Shown here: positions 26,934 through 35,255 of the stretch, piece by piece
Position numbering within the stretch: the first letter of the stretch is position 1
Layout: every line of letters starts with the position of its first letter
Program-made: the position numbers and the translations under genes
The notes under the pieces: generated by a model
The model's input: the letters and a program-made list of their open reading frames with translations, nothing else
Told to the model about the DNA's origin: nothing
Databases searched by the model: none
From: Pseudomonas sp. VD-NE ins
GTDB lineage: Bacteria > Pseudomonadota > Gammaproteobacteria > Pseudomonadales > Pseudomonadaceae
NCBI RefSeq assembly: GCF_031882575.1
Contig: NZ_CP134772.1
Span: 1,755,001-1,819,000, forward strand
Reading direction: 5' to 3'
Length of the DNA stretch: 64,000 bases

Positions 26934-28000
26934 AGCACGAGTTGTACCGGGTCACCGACCTGCCAGTGTTGCAGAACCGCACCTTTGCCGATGCCGCATC
27001 GGCACAGGCCTCGGCCAGTGCCGACATGCTGTTGGTGCAGGACGAGCGCAGCGGTTTGATCTACAACGCCGCGTTTGACGCCGACAAACTCAGCTACGAC
27101 GCCGATTACCAGAACGAGCAGGCGCATTCCGGCCAGTTCCAGAAGCATTTGAGTGACGTCGAAGGCATCATCGCCAAGCACTTCAAGGGTCAGGAACTGA
27201 TCGAAGTCGGCTGCGGCAAGGGCTACTTTCTGGAGTTGCTCAAGGGCCTCGGTTATGCGATCACCGGCATCGATCCGGCTTACGAAGGCGAAAGCGCCGA
27301 CGTGATCAAGGCGCCGTTCACTCGCGGTCTTGGTCTGGCGGCCGATGCCATCGTGCTGCGCCATGTGCTGGAGCATATTCAGGATCCGGTGAGCTTCCTC
27401 GCCGAAATCGCCAATGCCAATCAGGGCGGGCAGATCTACATCGAAGTGCCGTGCTTCGACTGGATTATCGAGCACAAAGCCTGGTTCGACCTGTTCTACG
27501 AACACGTCAATTATTTCCGCCTCGATGACCTGCGCCGGATGTTCGGCACTGTGCACGAAGCCGGGCACCTGTTCGGTGGCCAATACCTGTACATCGTCGC
27601 TGACCTTGCGACGTTGCGCCTGACCCCGGAACAACCGGTGCCGCGCCTGACGCTGCCTGACGGGTTTACCGCCAGCCTCGATCGTGCGGTGCAGATCATT
27701 CAGTCGGCGCCTGAGCAGGGTTCCGCGATCTGGGGCGCCTCGTCCAAAGGCGTGATCTATTCGCTGTTCCTGCAACGCGCAGGTGTCGCGGTGGATCGCG
27801 TGGTGGATATCAACCCGGCCAAACAGGGGCGTTATCTGCCGCTGAGTGGTGCCCGCGTTTCTTCACCGCAAGAGGCGATGGACGCGCTGCCTGAAGGTGC
27901 CCACCTGTTTGTGATGAATTCCAATTACCTCGAAGAGATCAAGCGGATGACCGGTGGACGCTACGTCTATCACGCCGTCGACAGCGCTTCGTTTCAGTGA
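26930..28000 (+). CDS. SAM-dependent methyltransferase with C-methyltransferase-type C-terminus
   Basis: A 356-aa protein. The SAM motif LIEVGCGKGYFLELLKGLG is near 85-103, LRHVLEHIQDP is motif post-I, and the C-terminal GASSKGVIYSLFLQ segment resembles the NovU-type C-terminal domain. The CxxC zinc ribbon of the 24859 gene is missing. It could be a second sugar methyltransferase (C- or O-). The start is at the ATGA overlap with GGAGAG upstream; an upstream in-frame extension lies within the preceding gene and is rejected. Confidence 0.8.
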   Translation: MKHELYRVTDLPVLQNRTFADAASAQASASADMLLVQDERSGLIYNAAFDADKLSYDADYQNEQAHSGQFQKHLSDVEGIIAKHFKGQELIEVGCGKGYFLELLKGLGYAITGIDPAYEGESADVIKAPFTRGLGLAADAIVLRHVLEHIQDPVSFLAEIANANQGGQIYIEVPCFDWIIEHKAWFDLFYEHVNYFRLDDLRRMFGTVHEAGHLFGGQYLYIVADLATLRLTPEQPVPRLTLPDGFTASLDRAVQIIQSAPEQGSAIWGASSKGVIYSLFLQRAGVAVDRVVDINPAKQGRYLPLSGARVSSPQEAMDALPEGAHLFVMNSNYLEEIKRMTGGRYVYHAVDSASFQ

Positions 28001-28017
28001 CCCTTGAGATTATTAAA

Positions 28018-28755
28018 ATGACCGACAACAGCATCAACCAAGCCTTCGAAGCCGAGTGCCGGGAACAGATTGCCCAGCAGGGTGACGACCAGAAACTCAC
28101 CGGCCTGGCCCGCGATTTCTTCAATCAATCGGCCAAGCACAAATACAGCTACCACTTCTCGTGGATGGGCCGTCCGATCATCCAGTTGCCACAAGACATG
28201 ATGGCCATGCAGGAAATCATCTGGCAGGTCAAACCGGATCTGGTGATCGAGTGCGGCATCGCCCACGGCGGCTCGATCATCTACTACGCCTCGTTGCTGG
28301 AACTGCAAGGCCACGGCGAAGTGCTGGGCATCGACCTCGACATTCGCCCGCACAACCGCGAAGCGATCGAAAGCCACCCGATGGCCAAGCGCATCAAGAT
28401 GATCGAAGGTTCGAGCATCGACGCCGGCATTGCCGCCCAGGTGCAGGCTGCGGCCAAAGGCAAGAAAGTCATTCTGGTACTCGACTCCAACCACACCCAC
28501 GATCACGTCCTAGAAGAACTGCGTCTGTACGCTCCACTGGTGTCGGTCGACAGCTACTGCGTGGTCATGGACACCGTGGTTGAAGACATGCCGGCCGATT
28601 TCTTCCCGGATCGTCCATGGGGCCCGGGCGACAACCCGAAAACCGCCGTGTGGAAATACCTGGAAGAGAACCAGGATTTCGAGATCGACCAGCAGTTGCA
28701 GAACAAGCTGTTGATCACCGTGGCGCCGGACGGCTATCTGCGTCGCGTCCGTTAA
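28018..28755 (+). CDS. CmcI-family hydroxylase/methyltransferase
   Basis: About 245 aa, of the cephalosporin hydroxylase (CmcI) family, a SAM-type Rossmann fold used for O-methylation or hydroxylation of sugars and natural products. LVIECGIAHGGSIIYYASLL is the nucleotide-binding segment, GIDLDIRPHNREAI the acidic one, and LVLDSNHTHDHVLEEL is typical. It probably decorates the glycan. ATG 28018 is preferred; GTG 27997, overlapping the previous stop (GTGA), would add seven residues. Confidence 0.8.
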   Translation: MTDNSINQAFEAECREQIAQQGDDQKLTGLARDFFNQSAKHKYSYHFSWMGRPIIQLPQDMMAMQEIIWQVKPDLVIECGIAHGGSIIYYASLLELQGHGEVLGIDLDIRPHNREAIESHPMAKRIKMIEGSSIDAGIAAQVQAAAKGKKVILVLDSNHTHDHVLEELRLYAPLVSVDSYCVVMDTVVEDMPADFFPDRPWGPGDNPKTAVWKYLEENQDFEIDQQLQNKLLITVAPDGYLRRVR

Positions 28756-28809
28756 TTCGCAACATCACCAAGCGTTGTTTCGGCGAGTCGCCGGTTGTGG
28801 AGAGAAGTT

Positions 28810-31725
28810 ATGCAAGGCAAGTACAGTTCTGAACTGGCGCTACCGCTCAACGAGCTATTGACGGTGGTGCTGATTACTCACAATCGTCCGGCGTTTCTGC
28901 GCCGGGCGGTGAAGTATTACAGCAGCTTGCCCTGCAAAATCATGGTGCTGGACTCCACACCGGAACGTCCCGAAGGCGATTTTTCCAGCGTCGATTATCA
29001 CCATGTGCCGCAATTCGCTTACTGGGGCATGCAGGCCAAACTGGCTTATGGCGTGGAGCAATTGACCACGCCTTACATGGTGCTGGCGGCCGACGACGAT
29101 TTCATCCTGCACGATTCGCTGACCGAGTCCGTAGGCTTTCTGCATGCCAATCCGGATTACGGCATGTGCCACGGCTATTGCCTGATGTACCTGACGTTGG
29201 CCGGTGGTGTCAGCTACTACCGCCGCGACAAGAAGGTTCAGGAAGACTATTGCGCCGAGAAGGCTGAGGATCGGGTCGTCGATTACATGAGCCAGTACAT
29301 CCCGCCGTTCTACGCGGTGACCCGTACTGATCTGATGAAGAGCTGGCACTCGGCGCTGCCGCCGGGCACCAGTTTCCAGTGGCAGGAAATCGGCCATGTC
29401 TACTACCTGCTGGCCAGTGCCAAAGCGCGGATTCTGCCGATGCCTTATGTGGTACGGGAGATCAACTATGGCGCGTCCGAACACAGCACTGAGGTGTATC
29501 ACTCGCTGACCTACGTCGATACCAAGTCAGTGGCAGAGCGTGAAGCGTTTGCCGAATTCCTCGCCGCGCTGCCGACTGAAATCAAGGATCTTGATACCGA
29601 GCAGGGCAAGGCGTTCGCCCTGCAAAGTTTCGAAGCGATGGTTGACAGCCTGCAATCGGGTCGGGCGCTGACGGCGGAACTGATCATCCAGTCCACCTGG
29701 AATCAGGAACTCAAGTATCCGGATCGCCGGTTCGGGCCGTTGCAGTACGTCGAAATGCCGTTCTACAACGAGGCGTTCTTCGACCGCTTGGCGCAGTTCG
29801 AATTCATGCTGCACGCCATGCCGGCGGGGCGTATTCAACTGGAAGGACTTGAGGGTATCTGGACCCGTCAGGCGCATTTGCTTCAGGCGCGCAACAATGA
29901 CACACCGGAAAGCGTGCTTGATCGTTTGTGGCAGGCCCATGACCTGAATGCGTTCAATCGCACGGTGGTCAAACGTCTCGCCGCTCAACTGGCGTCGATG
30001 GGCGAAGCTCAAGAAGCGCAAGACATGCAGGCATGGATCGAGCGTCTCGAAGCGTTGACCGTTGAAGATCATCATGCGGTCATGGACAAGATGCAGTCCG
30101 GTCGCTTGCTCAAGTGGCTGGCTGCGCGCCGGCCGGGCGGGCAGCAGGTCGAGGCGATCAGCCAACATCTGGCGCAGAATGGCGGTGGCCCGCAGTTCGG
30201 CATTTTCCTGCTGGATCTGGACGACGATATCGACAAGCTCCAGGTCTCTCTCGACAGTTTGCTGGAAGGGCAGTGCAAGGCCTTCCGGATTGTCGTGTTC
30301 ACCACCGGCGAAGCGCCGGCCGCCACCACCGCGCAGAACACCTTGCACTTTGTTCGGGTGACACCGGGCAATCTGGTCGACAAGCTCAATCAGAGTGCGC
30401 GTGAATCGCCGTGCGACTGGCTGCTGTTGGCTGAGGCCGGCGATGAGTTCACCGCCAGCGGCCTGTTGCGCGCCAGTCTGGAGCTGATGAACGCCGGCGA
30501 TTGCCGTGCGGTGTCCACAGACGAAATCCAGCGCCAGGAAAACGGAGCACTGCTGGACGTGTTCCGTCCGGGCTTCAATCTTGACTTGTTGCTCAGCCTG
30601 CCAGCCTTGATGGCGCGGCACTGGCTGGTGCGCCGCGATGCGCTGGTGGAAGTCGGTGGTTACCGCGCCGACTTCAGCAAGGCGCTGGAACTTGACGTGC
30701 TGTTACGTCTGATCGAAGAGCATGGCCTCAACAGCCTCGCTCACCTCGATGAGCCGTTGCTGATTACCGAGGCGCCGGAGCTGGTCGAGAACCCTGACGA
30801 GCGTCTCGCGTTGCTGCGTCATTTGGGCAATCGCGGCTACAAAGCCAAGGTCACTTCGGCAGTACCGGGGGTTTACCAGATTGATTATCACCACAGTGAT
30901 CGCCCGCTGGTGTCGATCATTATTCCTGCGGGTAACGATCTGGCAGCGCTGCAACGCTGCGTCGAAGGTGTGCTGCTGCGCACCCGCTATCACCAATATG
31001 AAGTGCTGATCGCCGCCACGGCGGATCAGGTGGCTGAGGTCAATGACTGGCTGGGCACTTATCGGCATTCGAAAGTCCAGGTGCTGCGTACCGATCGGGC
31101 ATTGAGCGAAACGGCCTTGTACAACGCGGCCAGCCGCCAGGTGCGAGGCGAATATCTGGTGCTGTTGGCCGCCGATGCCGAAGTGGTCAATCCAAACTGG
31201 CTCGACTCTCTGCTCAATCATGCCCTGCGCCCGGAGGTCGGCGTGGTCGGCCCGAAACTGATCGACCGTGATCGCAAGATCAGCCAGGCCGGCCTGATCC
31301 TGGGCATGAACGGTGGTGTCGGTTCGGCCTTCGTCGGCGAAAAACACGATGCCGACGGTTACCTGCATCGCCTGGCGGTAGGGCAGAATTATTCGGCGGT
31401 ATCGAGCGTCTGCCTGATGGTGCGCAAAGATCTGTTCGACGCACTGGGCGGTCTCGACGACAGCACCTTCAACGACGGCTTCAGCGACGTCGATCTGTGC
31501 CTGAGCGCGGCTCAGGCCGGTTATCTGACAGTCTGGACGCCAGCGGTGCAGGTCATCCATCAGGGCGAGTTGCCGCAGGCACCGAAAGCGCTCGCGGCCC
31601 TGAAGGAAAAATGGGCAGCCGCTTTCGCCCAGGATCAGGCCTACAACGCCAACCTGAGCCTGGACGGCAAAGGTTTCGCGCTCAATGCCAGCGCTGCGCT
31701 GGACTGGCCACAGTTGCTTGCTTAA
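28810..31725 (+). CDS. Multidomain glycosyltransferase, 971 aa (TIGR00180-like N-terminus)
   Basis: Three GT modules. The N-terminal TIGR00180/GT2-like domain (about 17-250) starts LTVVLITHNRPAFLRRA and has AADDDF near 94. GT2 domain 2 (about 461-690) has STDEIQ near 569. GT2 domain 3 (about 698-930) starts RPLVSIIIPAGND, with AADAEVV near 787 and LVRKDLFDALGGLD. Domains 2 and 3 are clearly related to domains 2 and 3 of the 1197-aa enzyme at 15729. The ATG at 28810 has GGAGAGAAG upstream; an upstream TTG is not needed. A role in building the flagellin glycan is inferred from location. Confidence 0.83.
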   Translation: MQGKYSSELALPLNELLTVVLITHNRPAFLRRAVKYYSSLPCKIMVLDSTPERPEGDFSSVDYHHVPQFAYWGMQAKLAYGVEQLTTPYMVLAADDDFILHDSLTESVGFLHANPDYGMCHGYCLMYLTLAGGVSYYRRDKKVQEDYCAEKAEDRVVDYMSQYIPPFYAVTRTDLMKSWHSALPPGTSFQWQEIGHVYYLLASAKARILPMPYVVREINYGASEHSTEVYHSLTYVDTKSVAEREAFAEFLAALPTEIKDLDTEQGKAFALQSFEAMVDSLQSGRALTAELIIQSTWNQELKYPDRRFGPLQYVEMPFYNEAFFDRLAQFEFMLHAMPAGRIQLEGLEGIWTRQAHLLQARNNDTPESVLDRLWQAHDLNAFNRTVVKRLAAQLASMGEAQEAQDMQAWIERLEALTVEDHHAVMDKMQSGRLLKWLAARRPGGQQVEAISQHLAQNGGGPQFGIFLLDLDDDIDKLQVSLDSLLEGQCKAFRIVVFTTGEAPAATTAQNTLHFVRVTPGNLVDKLNQSARESPCDWLLLAEAGDEFTASGLLRASLELMNAGDCRAVSTDEIQRQENGALLDVFRPGFNLDLLLSLPALMARHWLVRRDALVEVGGYRADFSKALELDVLLRLIEEHGLNSLAHLDEPLLITEAPELVENPDERLALLRHLGNRGYKAKVTSAVPGVYQIDYHHSDRPLVSIIIPAGNDLAALQRCVEGVLLRTRYHQYEVLIAATADQVAEVNDWLGTYRHSKVQVLRTDRALSETALYNAASRQVRGEYLVLLAADAEVVNPNWLDSLLNHALRPEVGVVGPKLIDRDRKISQAGLILGMNGGVGSAFVGEKHDADGYLHRLAVGQNYSAVSSVCLMVRKDLFDALGGLDDSTFNDGFSDVDLCLSAAQAGYLTVWTPAVQVIHQGELPQAPKALAALKEKWAAAFAQDQAYNANLSLDGKGFALNASAALDWPQLLA

Positions 31726-31755
31726 GCCTGCCGGACAGGGAAGAGGAATCAGTAC

Positions 31756-32757
31756 ATGTTCAACGGTAAATCAATCTTCATCTCCGGCGGCACCGGTTCG
31801 TTCGGGCGCAAATTCATCGCCCGACTGCTCGAGCAATACCAGCCCAAGCGCGTGGTGGTGTTCTCCCGTGACGAGTTGAAACAGTACGAAATGCAGCAGA
31901 CGTTCAACGCGCCGTGCATGCGCTATTTCATTGGTGACGTGCGCGACGCCGATCGTCTGCGTCAGGCCATGCGCGGCATCGACTACGTGGTGCATGCCGC
32001 GGCGTTGAAGCAAGTGCCTGCGGCGGAATACAACCCCACCGAATGCATCCGCACCAACGTCAATGGCGCGGAGAACATCATCGCCGCTGCCATCGATAAC
32101 GGCGTGAAAAAAGTCGTCGCGTTGTCCACCGACAAGGCGGCCAGCCCGATCAACCTGTACGGCGCGACCAAGTTGCTCTCGGACAAATTGTTCGTCGCCG
32201 CCAACAATATTGCCGGTGAGCAGGAAACCCGTTTTGCCGTGGTGCGCTACGGCAACGTGGCCGGCTCGCGTGGTTCGGTGGTGCCGTTCTTCAGCAAGCT
32301 GATTACCGACGGTGCTACGGAGTTGCCAATCACCGACGAGCGCATGACGCGATTCTGGATCACCCTCGACCACGGCGTGCAATTTGTCCTCGACAGCTTT
32401 GCGCGGATGCACGGTGGTGAAGTGTTCGTGCCGAAGATTCCGTCGATCCGCATCGTCGATCTGGCGCGCGGCATGGCTGAACATCTGCCGCACAAGAACG
32501 TCGGCATTCGACCCGGTGAAAAGCTCCATGAGTTGATGGTGCCGCTGGACGATGCGCGGATGACCCTTGAATTCGAGGATCACTACACCATCCAGCCGTC
32601 GATTCGCTTCACCAGCGTCGATGTCGATTTTGCCGTCGACAAAGTCGGTGAGCGGGGGCGGGCGGTCAGCGAGGATTTCGAATACCGCTCCGACACCAAC
32701 CCGCATTTTCTCTCGGTCGGGCAGATCGCTGATCTGCACGCGAAGCTCTCGGTATGA
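31756..32757 (+). CDS. pseB: UDP-GlcNAc 4,6-dehydratase (inverting), PseB
   Basis: A 333-aa FlaA1/PseB-type SDR, first step of pseudaminic acid synthesis. GGTGSFG is at 11-17. The catalytic residues D126, K127 and Y135/K139 lie in LSTDKAASPINLYGATK. ITDERMTRFWITL and LARGMAEHLPHK are typical. AGAGGAATC precedes the ATG. It is followed by pseC with an ATGA overlap. Confidence 0.95.
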   Translation: MFNGKSIFISGGTGSFGRKFIARLLEQYQPKRVVVFSRDELKQYEMQQTFNAPCMRYFIGDVRDADRLRQAMRGIDYVVHAAALKQVPAAEYNPTECIRTNVNGAENIIAAAIDNGVKKVVALSTDKAASPINLYGATKLLSDKLFVAANNIAGEQETRFAVVRYGNVAGSRGSVVPFFSKLITDGATELPITDERMTRFWITLDHGVQFVLDSFARMHGGEVFVPKIPSIRIVDLARGMAEHLPHKNVGIRPGEKLHELMVPLDDARMTLEFEDHYTIQPSIRFTSVDVDFAVDKVGERGRAVSEDFEYRSDTNPHFLSVGQIADLHAKLSV

Positions 32758-33911
32758 TTCCCTACGGTCGGCAAAGCCTCGATCAGGCAGACATCGATGC
32801 CGTCGTCGAAGTGCTGCAGTCGGACTGGCTGACTCAAGGGCCGGGCATCGAGCGTTTCGAGCAGGCAATGGCCGAGCGTTGCCAGGCCGACTTCGCCGTT
32901 GCGGTGTGCAACGCCACGGCGGCGCTGCACATTGCCTGTCTGGCCGCAGGTCTGGGGCCGGGTGATCGTTTGTGGACGACGCCCAATACCTTTCTCGCCT
33001 CGGCCAACTGTGGACGTTATTGCGGCGCCGACGTCGATTTCGTCGACATCGATCCGCTGACCTGGAACCTTGATGTCTTCGCCCTCGAAGCGAAACTCGA
33101 TCAGGCCGAGCAGGACGGCAGTTTGCCGAAAGTGCTGGTGGCGGTGGCGTTCTCCGGGCAGAGCTGCGACATGCGCAAGATTGCCGAACTGGCCGAGCGC
33201 TACAACTTCACCGTGATCGAAGATGCGTCTCACGCGGTCGGTGCGTCTTATGCCGGACGCCCGGTCGGTTGCGGCGAATTTGCGGCGATGACGGTGTTCA
33301 GTTTTCACCCGGTAAAAATCATCACCAGCGCCGAGGGCGGCATGGTGTTGACCAACCGCCCGCAACTGGCCGAGCGCCTGCAACGTTTGCGCAGCCACGG
33401 CATGACCCGTGATCCGCAGCAAATGACCGAGGCCAGTCATGGCCCGTGGTACTACCAACAGATCGAGCTGGGCTTCAACTACCGGATCACCGATCTGCAG
33501 GCAGCACTGGGTTGGTCGCAACTGGGCAAGCTCGACGACTTCATCGCCCGGCGTCGTGAACTGGCGGCGCGATACGATCGCTTGCTGACGTTTCTGCCGG
33601 TGACGTTGCCCAGCCCTCAGCCCGAGGCGCAATCGGCGTGGCATCTGTATGTGATTCGCTTGCAGACCGATCGCATCAGCCTCAGTCACCGTCAGGTGTT
33701 CGAAGGCTTGCGAGCCGCCGGGATCGGCGTAAACCTGCACTATATTCCTGTGCATTTGCAGCCCTACTACCGTGATCTGGGTTTTGCAGAGGGCGATTTT
33801 CCCGAGGCCGAACGTTATTACGCTGAAGCAATCAGCTTGCCGCTGTACCCATTGCTGAGTGATCAGCAGCAGGATTATGTAGTCGAGCAATTGCGTCGGC
33901 TGACCGAATAA
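32754..33911 (+). CDS. pseC: UDP-4-amino-4,6-dideoxy-N-acetyl-beta-L-altrosamine transaminase PseC
   Basis: A 385-aa DegT/DnrJ/EryC1 PLP aminotransferase. The PLP lysine is K188 (FSFHPVKIITSAEGG) and D157 in VIEDASHAVG pairs with the cofactor ring. It adds the C4 amino group to the PseB product. SDWLTQGPGIERFE near the N-terminus is typical of PseC. Its start overlaps the pseB stop. Confidence 0.95.
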   Translation: MIPYGRQSLDQADIDAVVEVLQSDWLTQGPGIERFEQAMAERCQADFAVAVCNATAALHIACLAAGLGPGDRLWTTPNTFLASANCGRYCGADVDFVDIDPLTWNLDVFALEAKLDQAEQDGSLPKVLVAVAFSGQSCDMRKIAELAERYNFTVIEDASHAVGASYAGRPVGCGEFAAMTVFSFHPVKIITSAEGGMVLTNRPQLAERLQRLRSHGMTRDPQQMTEASHGPWYYQQIELGFNYRITDLQAALGWSQLGKLDDFIARRRELAARYDRLLTFLPVTLPSPQPEAQSAWHLYVIRLQTDRISLSHRQVFEGLRAAGIGVNLHYIPVHLQPYYRDLGFAEGDFPEAERYYAEAISLPLYPLLSDQQQDYVVEQLRRLTE

Positions 33912-33942
33912 ATGCCGCTGAGGCAATGGATGAGTATCTGCA

Positions 33943-34563
33943 ATGCGTCATTTGAGTGAGCAGGAAAAGTTCTGGCAGGGCGACTTCGGCAACCAGTACG
34001 TCGCGCGCAATGTCGGTCAGCCGCTAGTGGCGGCGAACCTGGCGTTGTTTGCCAAAGCGCTGAGCCGGGCTGCAGGTATCGAGAGTCTGGTTGAGCTGGG
34101 CACCAATGCCGGCAACAATTTGCAGGCGTTGCATCAACTGCTGCCGCGTTGTGAACTGTTCGGCGTCGAGATCAATGAAAGCGCTTGTGCTCAAGCTCGA
34201 ACGTTGGACATTGCCCAGATCTGGCAAGGCTCGCTGTTCGATTTCCCGCGCGAGCGCCGCTACGACCTGACCCTGAGTAAAGGCGTGCTGATTCACTTGG
34301 CCCCGGAGCTGTTGCCGACCGCTTATGCGCAGTTGTATGAGTTGAGCCAGCGCTACATCCTGATCGCCGAGTATTACAATCCGGCACCGGTGGAGGTGTC
34401 CTATCGTGGCAACAGCGGCAAGCTGTTCAAGCGCGACTTTGCCGGTGAAATGCTCGATCGCTATGCCGATTTGCACTTGCTGGATTATGGTTTCGTCTAT
34501 CACCGCGATCCGCAGTTTCCTGTGGACGACATCACTTGGTTCCTGTTGGAAAAGCGCCCTTGA
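33943..34563 (+). CDS. Pseudaminic acid biosynthesis-associated methylase
   Basis: A 206-aa methyltransferase of the kind found within pse clusters (TIGR03587-like). The N-terminus EQEKFWQGDFGNQY is characteristic; LVELGTNAGNNLQAL is the SAM loop and LSKGVLIHL motif post-I. It may methylate pseudaminic acid or its precursor, but the substrate is not established. It splits pseBC from pseF in the operon. Confidence 0.85.
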   Translation: MRHLSEQEKFWQGDFGNQYVARNVGQPLVAANLALFAKALSRAAGIESLVELGTNAGNNLQALHQLLPRCELFGVEINESACAQARTLDIAQIWQGSLFDFPRERRYDLTLSKGVLIHLAPELLPTAYAQLYELSQRYILIAEYYNPAPVEVSYRGNSGKLFKRDFAGEMLDRYADLHLLDYGFVYHRDPQFPVDDITWFLLEKRP

Positions 34564-35255
34564 GCAACGTCGCAATCATCCCGGCCCGTGGCGGTAGCAA
34601 ACGCATCCCGCGCAAGAACCTTTTGCCGTTCGACGGCGTGCCGATGATTGTCCGTTCGATCCGCACCGCGCTTGAGTCCGGCTTGTTCGACCTGGTGGTG
34701 GTCAGCACGGACGATGCCGAGATTGCCGAGGTGGCGCGAGCGCACGGTGCACAGGTGCCGTTCATGCGTCCGGCGGCGTTGGCCGATGATTTCACCGGCA
34801 CTGCTGCGGTTATCGTGCATGCGCTGGAGCAACTGCCATCCTTCGATTTCGCTTGCTGCATTTACGCTACGGCACCGCTGTTGCAGGTGCGTTATCTACG
34901 TGAAGGCCTGGAGTTGCTGGAACGGCATGCAGACAAGTCGTTTGCGTTCTCCGTTTGCGATTTCGGCTTTCCGGTGCAACGGGCATTGACGCTGGACGAG
35001 CAGGGCGCCTTGCGCGCGTTGTATCCCGAGTTCCGCAACACCCGCTCGCAGGACCTGCCCAAAGCTTTTCAGGATGCCGGTCAGTTTTATTGGGGCCGTC
35101 GTGAGGCGTGGTTGCGCGGCGAGGTGCTCTATTCCCCAGCCAGCCTGCCGGTGATTCTGCCCCGGCATTTGGTCCAGGACATCGATACCCCCGAAGACTG
35201 GAAGCGCGCCGAATACCTTTACGCCGCGCTCAAGGCTGGTGGAGAGCTGCAATGA
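34560..35255 (+). CDS. pseF: CMP-pseudaminic acid cytidylyltransferase PseF
   Basis: A 231-aa protein activating pseudaminic acid with CTP. The motif IIPARGGSKRIPRKN is at about 6-20, as in the NeuA/PseF family, and FQDAGQFYWGRREAW is typical of PseF. The TTG start at 34560 overlaps the methylase stop (TTGA) and has GGAAAAG 5 nt upstream; no ATG is available nearby. Confidence 0.93.
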   Translation: MSNVAIIPARGGSKRIPRKNLLPFDGVPMIVRSIRTALESGLFDLVVVSTDDAEIAEVARAHGAQVPFMRPAALADDFTGTAAVIVHALEQLPSFDFACCIYATAPLLQVRYLREGLELLERHADKSFAFSVCDFGFPVQRALTLDEQGALRALYPEFRNTRSQDLPKAFQDAGQFYWGRREAWLRGEVLYSPASLPVILPRHLVQDIDTPEDWKRAEYLYAALKAGGELQ

